A stretch of 19,179 bases of DNA from assembly GCA_964393795.1 (NCBI GenBank), contig CAYMWA010000063.1, positions 1-19,179 on the forward strand, in the 5' to 3' direction. This document shows positions 16,494 through 19,179 of the stretch, piece by piece; position 1 is the stretch's first letter; every line of letters starts with the position of its first letter. A program made the position numbers and the translations under genes. Origin of the DNA: Chryseosolibacter sp964393795 (GTDB lineage Bacteria; Bacteroidota; Bacteroidia; Cytophagales; Cyclobacteriaceae). The notes beneath the pieces are model-generated. The model was not told the DNA's origin. It saw nothing but the letters and a program-made list of their open reading frames with translations, and ran no database searches.

Positions 16494-17600
16494 TTAGTTA
16501 ACGTGTTCAAACTGACCGCAGCCCTTGCTGCTGATCACGATCTTTGCATCGATCAATTCGTATCGCGCACCGATGGTGCGGCATATAATCTTTAGTTTGT
16601 CAAATAAGGGATCGCTCGGAGCCATCGGCACCGTGATAAAACAATCTTCCATTACCTCTTCAGGAAAAATGATCTCCACACCATACGCCTCGGAAAGCGT
16701 GGCGAATACGTCAGCTATTGGCGTGTTATGAAAGCTGAAATCGGTATCGGGCCGATACTGCTTCACAACCTCAGGCAATTGCACGAGCGATTTGTTGAAA
16801 GCATCCTCACTGCGGTTGTACACTACCTGTTGGTTAGAGGAAAGGACGACACCGTTCACTGCTATTGCCATGCTGTCAACCGACTGCACCTTTTTTTCCA
16901 GCGAAGAGTACACTGAGACTTTTCCTTCCTTTACCGCAACGAAAACGTTGCGCTCATTACCGTATGCCTTCACACGGAAGCGCGTTCCAAGCACTTTCGT
17001 GATCACCTCGTTCGCATATACCAGGAAGGGTTGTTGTGGGTTCTTGGCTACCTCAAAAAAGGCTTCTCCCTCGAGAAATACCTGACGGACTGAATCACCG
17101 CCATAATCGGGTCGATACCGGAGGCGGCTCTCATTCGCGAGACTCACAATACTGCCGTCGCTCAGGTACAGGCGCTTGATCTTTCCAGTGGTGTTGACTT
17201 CTTCGATAAATCCGGGAAGGACCTCGGTCATTTGACGCACAGGCGGAAGATCCGCGTCTGGAAGCAGGTGCCAGATGGCAAATGATGCTGAGATCAGTAA
17301 TGCAAGCGTTGCAGCGATCCGAAAAAGATGCCACGGACGTTGCGGTTCTTCTGCGTAAAGCGTTTCTGCTGAAATATTCTCCCAGATCTCGTCGAGGCGC
17401 TTGTTGCGATTGCCACTGCGGCGCACCTTTTCAAGCCCTAACAGCAGTGTGCGGGCTTCGTCAATGGTTTCATGCAATTCAGGATGCTCCGTAAGGAAGC
17501 TCGTCCAGAAGCGCACGGCATCCGCATCATGATGTAATACCCATCGTATGAAAAGCTCATCCGTCGCAAAATCCTCAACTTTGTAATTCGTGTAGTCCAT
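16494..17600 (-). CDS. FecR-type anti-sigma factor
   Basis: A 368-residue inner-membrane regulator. The cytoplasmic N-terminus (1-92) would bind the sigma factor; one transmembrane helix lies at about 93-113 (FRIAATLALLISASFAIWHLL). The periplasmic FecR beta domain follows (about 138-230, with LYLSDGSIVSLANESRLRY and EGEAFFEVAKNPQQPF), then a DUF4974-type C-terminal domain (about 285-360, FSFHNTPIADVFATLSEAYGVEI), which receives the signal from the STN domain of the transporter in this family. The frame could start earlier at 17633 with TTG; the ATG at 17600 (MDYTNYKVEDF) is preferred. It lies between the ECF sigma gene (99 bp) and susC (132 bp). Family assignment is secure; the signal is unknown. 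Confidence 0.94.
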   Translation of the reverse strand: MDYTNYKVEDFATDELFIRWVLHHDADAVRFWTSFLTEHPELHETIDEARTLLLGLEKVRRSGNRNKRLDEIWENISAETLYAEEPQRPWHLFRIAATLALLISASFAIWHLLPDADLPPVRQMTEVLPGFIEEVNTTGKIKRLYLSDGSIVSLANESRLRYRPDYGGDSVRQVFLEGEAFFEVAKNPQQPFLVYANEVITKVLGTRFRVKAYGNERNVFVAVKEGKVSVYSSLEKKVQSVDSMAIAVNGVVLSSNQQVVYNRSEDAFNKSLVQLPEVVKQYRPDTDFSFHNTPIADVFATLSEAYGVEIIFPEEVMEDCFITVPMAPSDPLFDKLKIICRTIGARYELIDAKIVISSKGCGQFEHVN

Positions 17601-17671
17601 CGCGTTGACGGTCGATAGCAGCGACCGTAACAACCAATGCGGCCAGAGACGCGTTTTTACCCCTCGCGAGC

Positions 17672-17685
17672 AAAAAAAATTTTTT
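17672..17685. other. A8T6 tract between the sigma and fecR genes
   Basis: Eight As followed directly by six Ts on the plus strand, next to the palindrome CTCGCGAG (17663-17670). It lies in the 99-bp gap between the sigma stop and the fecR start. It may bend DNA or weaken transcription through the gap; no hairpin with a loop forms, so I do not call it a terminator. Confidence 0.4.
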
Positions 17686-17699
17686 AATAACGGGAAAGC

Positions 17700-18278
17700 C
17701 TAGAAAAGCATCGTTATGGCGGCGCCAACGCTCATCACCGACATTTTGAGGTTTTCTTTGAGTGTCTTGATCCCCGCATAGATGAGCTTGCATGCGGATA
17801 GGTAATTGACACCCATGAGGTTGGCGATTTCTTCGTTGGAAAAATGATGAAAATACCGCAGGTTGATGGCCTCCAGTTGGCGGCCAGGCAGTGTCTCCAG
17901 GGCGTCGCGAAGGCGGATAAGTTGTTCATCATGGACCTCGCCTGCGATAACTTTTTCTTCTTCAGTCGCGTCAGTGGACCGGAAAAGCTGGCTTTCGAGC
18001 GATTCAGCCAGGTACAATCGATTCTTTTCCAGATTCCTACTGATCTTGAATCGGATGGCTTTGAATAAGTAAAACTTTACCGACGATGTACTGCTAATGA
18101 CCTTTCGGCTCTTCCACAGTTCTATGAACAGATCCTGGATGCTGTCTTCCACCAGCGCCCGGTCCTTCGAAATCTTGTACCCATAATCCATCAGCATGGG
18201 CGCATAGGTCTTATAGAGCCCCTCAAATGCAGATTTGCTTCCCCGCTTGAACTCTTCCCAATGTTCATCTTTATCCAT
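17700..18278 (-). CDS. RNA polymerase ECF-type sigma factor (FecI/RpoE-like, Bacteroidota)
   Basis: A 192-residue sigma-70 family ECF factor. Region 2 covers about 18-85 (FEGLYKTYAPMLMDYGYKI, then DSIQDLFIELWKSR for core binding and -10 recognition). Region 4 covers about 125-178 (LETLPGRQLEAINLRYFHHFSNEEIANLMGV plus a recognition helix). Regions 1.1 and 3 are absent, as expected. A short hydrophobic C-terminus (SVGAAITMLF) follows. GAGGAG lies 3 nt before the ATG. The next gene is a FecR anti-sigma factor and then an STN-bearing susC, so it most likely activates this cluster when FecR is relieved. Its promoter target cannot be read from one copy. Confidence 0.94.
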   Translation of the reverse strand: MDKDEHWEEFKRGSKSAFEGLYKTYAPMLMDYGYKISKDRALVEDSIQDLFIELWKSRKVISSTSSVKFYLFKAIRFKISRNLEKNRLYLAESLESQLFRSTDATEEEKVIAGEVHDEQLIRLRDALETLPGRQLEAINLRYFHHFSNEEIANLMGVNYLSACKLIYAGIKTLKENLKMSVMSVGAAITMLF

Positions 18279-18443
18279 GCGCTCCTCAAATTTAATGGCA
18301 GCAGGCGATATTACATCCCGCTGACCTAAAGTTCAGCAAACGTTTGAAAAGCTCATCCTGTACTATCCTGCTCCGGTTGACGGTTGTCGCTAATTGCCCC
18401 CAAGGATGCCGTTATCGCCCCCTGAATAAAAAAGGGTCCTTAC

Positions 18444-18451
18444 TATCTTTG
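18444..18451 (+). promoter_or_regulatory. Possible Bacteroidota -7 element for the VOC gene
   Basis: TATCTTTG matches the TAnnTTTG -7 consensus and lies 39 nt before the ATG of the VOC protein, a sensible leader length. No matching TTTG-type -33 element is seen about 19-21 nt upstream, so the call rests on one box. Confidence 0.35.
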
Positions 18452-18490
18452 GGGGAAATAATTCAGCTACAACCTTTAACATTTACGACA

Positions 18491-18931
18491 ATGGCAAGTG
18501 TAAGCACTTATCTAAACTTTGAACGCGATACTGAAGCGGCGTTTAATTTTTACAAATCTGTTTTTGGCGGAGCGTTTGGCGGACAGGGCATCGCGCGCAT
18601 GGGAGATGTTCCAGCGGAGGAGGGCGCCCCACCCATGTCGGAGGAGGACAAAAAGCTCGTCATGCACGTTGAACTGACGATCCTTGGCGGACACAGACTC
18701 ATGGGCACTGACGCTCCTGAAAGCATGGGCTTCAAACTCAACAAAGGCAACAACGTGCATATCAGCCTACATCCCGATACCCGAAAAGAGACGGAACAGT
18801 TGTTCAACGCCCTCTCGGTCGGCGGAAAAGTGACAACAGAACTGCAAGACATGTTCTGGGGCGACTATTACGGCAGCTGCACCGACAAGTTCGGCATTCA
18901 CTGGATGTTTAACTGTACGGAGAAAAAGTAG
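18491..18931 (+). CDS. VOC family (PhnB-like / glyoxalase-fold) protein
   Basis: A 146-residue protein of the vicinal-oxygen-chelate superfamily, PhnB-like type: opens STYLNFERDTEAAFNFYKSVFGG, contains MHVELTILGGHRLMGTDAP (about 57-75) and ends DYYGSCTDKFGIHWMFN. The frame is open further up to 18344, but the family start is MASVSTYLNF at 18491, and the upstream part has no domain. Members are often dimeric small-molecule binding or metal-dependent proteins; many PhnB-like ones have no proven activity. It is divergent from the sigma gene (212 bp apart) and apparently monocistronic, followed by the repeat cluster. Confidence 0.9.
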   Translation: MASVSTYLNFERDTEAAFNFYKSVFGGAFGGQGIARMGDVPAEEGAPPMSEEDKKLVMHVELTILGGHRLMGTDAPESMGFKLNKGNNVHISLHPDTRKETEQLFNALSVGGKVTTELQDMFWGDYYGSCTDKFGIHWMFNCTEKK

Positions 18932-18957
18932 TGAATCCAACGGTACGGTCAACCTCA

Positions 18958-19012
18958 GAGTAACACAGAGGGCACAGAGAAATGCACACAGAGTTACACA
19001 GAGAATTTTTAG
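18958..19012 (+). repeat. 55-bp direct repeat, copy 1 (CACAGAG-rich)
   Basis: From GAGTAACACAGAGG to AATTTTTAG, identical base for base to 19125-19179. It contains four CACAGAG units (at 18964, 18973, 18987 and 18997). Confidence 0.9.
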
Positions 19013-19046
19013 CACAACCTCAAGCGCCCACCCCTCCCAAAAAAAC

Positions 19047-19080
19047 CTCCGTGAACTCTGTGTCCTCCGTGTCCTCTGTG
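19047..19080 (-). repeat. Inverted, 9-nt periodic CTCYGTG unit array
   Basis: Four heptamers CTCCGTG/CTCTGTG begin exactly 9 nt apart (19047, 19056, 19065, 19074). On the minus strand they read as a degenerate CACAGAG array, so the block is inverted relative to the two flanking 55-bp copies and could pair with either. Confidence 0.8.
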
Positions 19081-19124
19081 TTAATGGATTTCGAAACCTC
19101 GCTCTGTACAAACCTGCGGTTTGT

Positions 19125-19179
19125 GAGTAACACAGAGGGCACAGAGAAATGCACACAGAGTTACACAGAGAATTTTTAG
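19125..19179 (+). repeat. 55-bp direct repeat, copy 2 (runs to window edge)
   Basis: Exact second copy of 18958-19012, 167 bp further on. It ends at the last base of the window, so the repeat or array may continue beyond it. Confidence 0.9.

Noticed and set aside
18287..18294. TAAATTTG matching the TAnnTTTG -7 box just upstream of the sigma gene
   Set aside because: It is only 8 nt from the start codon and shares a base with the Shine-Dalgarno, so a transcript from it would lose the ribosome site. No -33 box is visible; likely chance.
18767..19156. 129-codon minus-strand frame with LCVTLCAFLCALCV repeats
   Set aside because: It is a translation of the CACAGAG repeat plus the antisense of the VOC gene; such Cys/Leu runs are typical of spurious frames in this kind of repeat.
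18958..19179. Possible CRISPR array
   Set aside because: Only two 55-bp copies, an inverted central block, internal sub-repeats and no cas genes; not CRISPR-like.

Overview
The window looks like chromosome of a member of Bacteroidota, most likely a cytophagal-type bacterium; this is inferred from protein content only. Supporting signs are the SusC/SusD outer-membrane pair run by an ECF sigma factor and a FecR anti-sigma factor with a Bacteroidota-type C-terminal domain, a cytochrome oxidase subunit II with extra N-terminal membrane helices, and few classical -35/-10 promoters. Coding density is high. I see no tRNA, rRNA, CRISPR array or transposase.

Layout. (1) 1-2266, minus: coxB and ctaD of an aa3/caa3-type haem-copper oxidase; ctaD runs off the left edge. 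A lipoprotein gene (2310-2981, plus) is divergent from them. (2) 3041-4493, minus: a tight rhodanese, YeeE/YedE and DUF6691 operon, read as sulfur (thiosulfate or sulfane) uptake and handling. (3) 4681-8380: a single-domain response regulator and a multi-PAS histidine kinase (plus), bracketed by two paralogous YtxH-like small membrane protein genes (minus). (4) 18278 down to 8504, minus: a six-gene cluster of ECF sigma factor, FecR anti-sigma factor, SusC with an STN signalling domain, SusD lipoprotein, a Tat-signal Gfo/Idh/MocA dehydrogenase and a Tat-signal FAD-dependent oxidoreductase, closed by a 14-bp perfect stem-loop. (5) 18491-18931, plus: a small VOC/PhnB-like protein, followed by a CACAGAG-rich repeat cluster with an exact 55-bp direct repeat.

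How the parts fit. The large minus-strand cluster reads as a self-regulated nutrient-uptake locus. A ligand on SusC/SusD would be sensed through the SusC STN domain, relayed to FecR, and release the sigma factor to drive the cluster. The imported substrate would then meet two predicted exported oxidoreductases instead of glycoside hydrolases, which suggests oxidative attack on a glycoside, polyol or similar compound. The substrate cannot be read from the sequence. The least expected non-coding signals are a terminator-like hairpin pointing against all its neighbours between fecR and susC, and the terminal repeat cluster.

No gene-free stretch exceeds about 250 bases. I do not see a clearly undescribed multi-gene system; the strongest candidate for novelty is the hydrolase-free oxidoreductase Sus-type locus.
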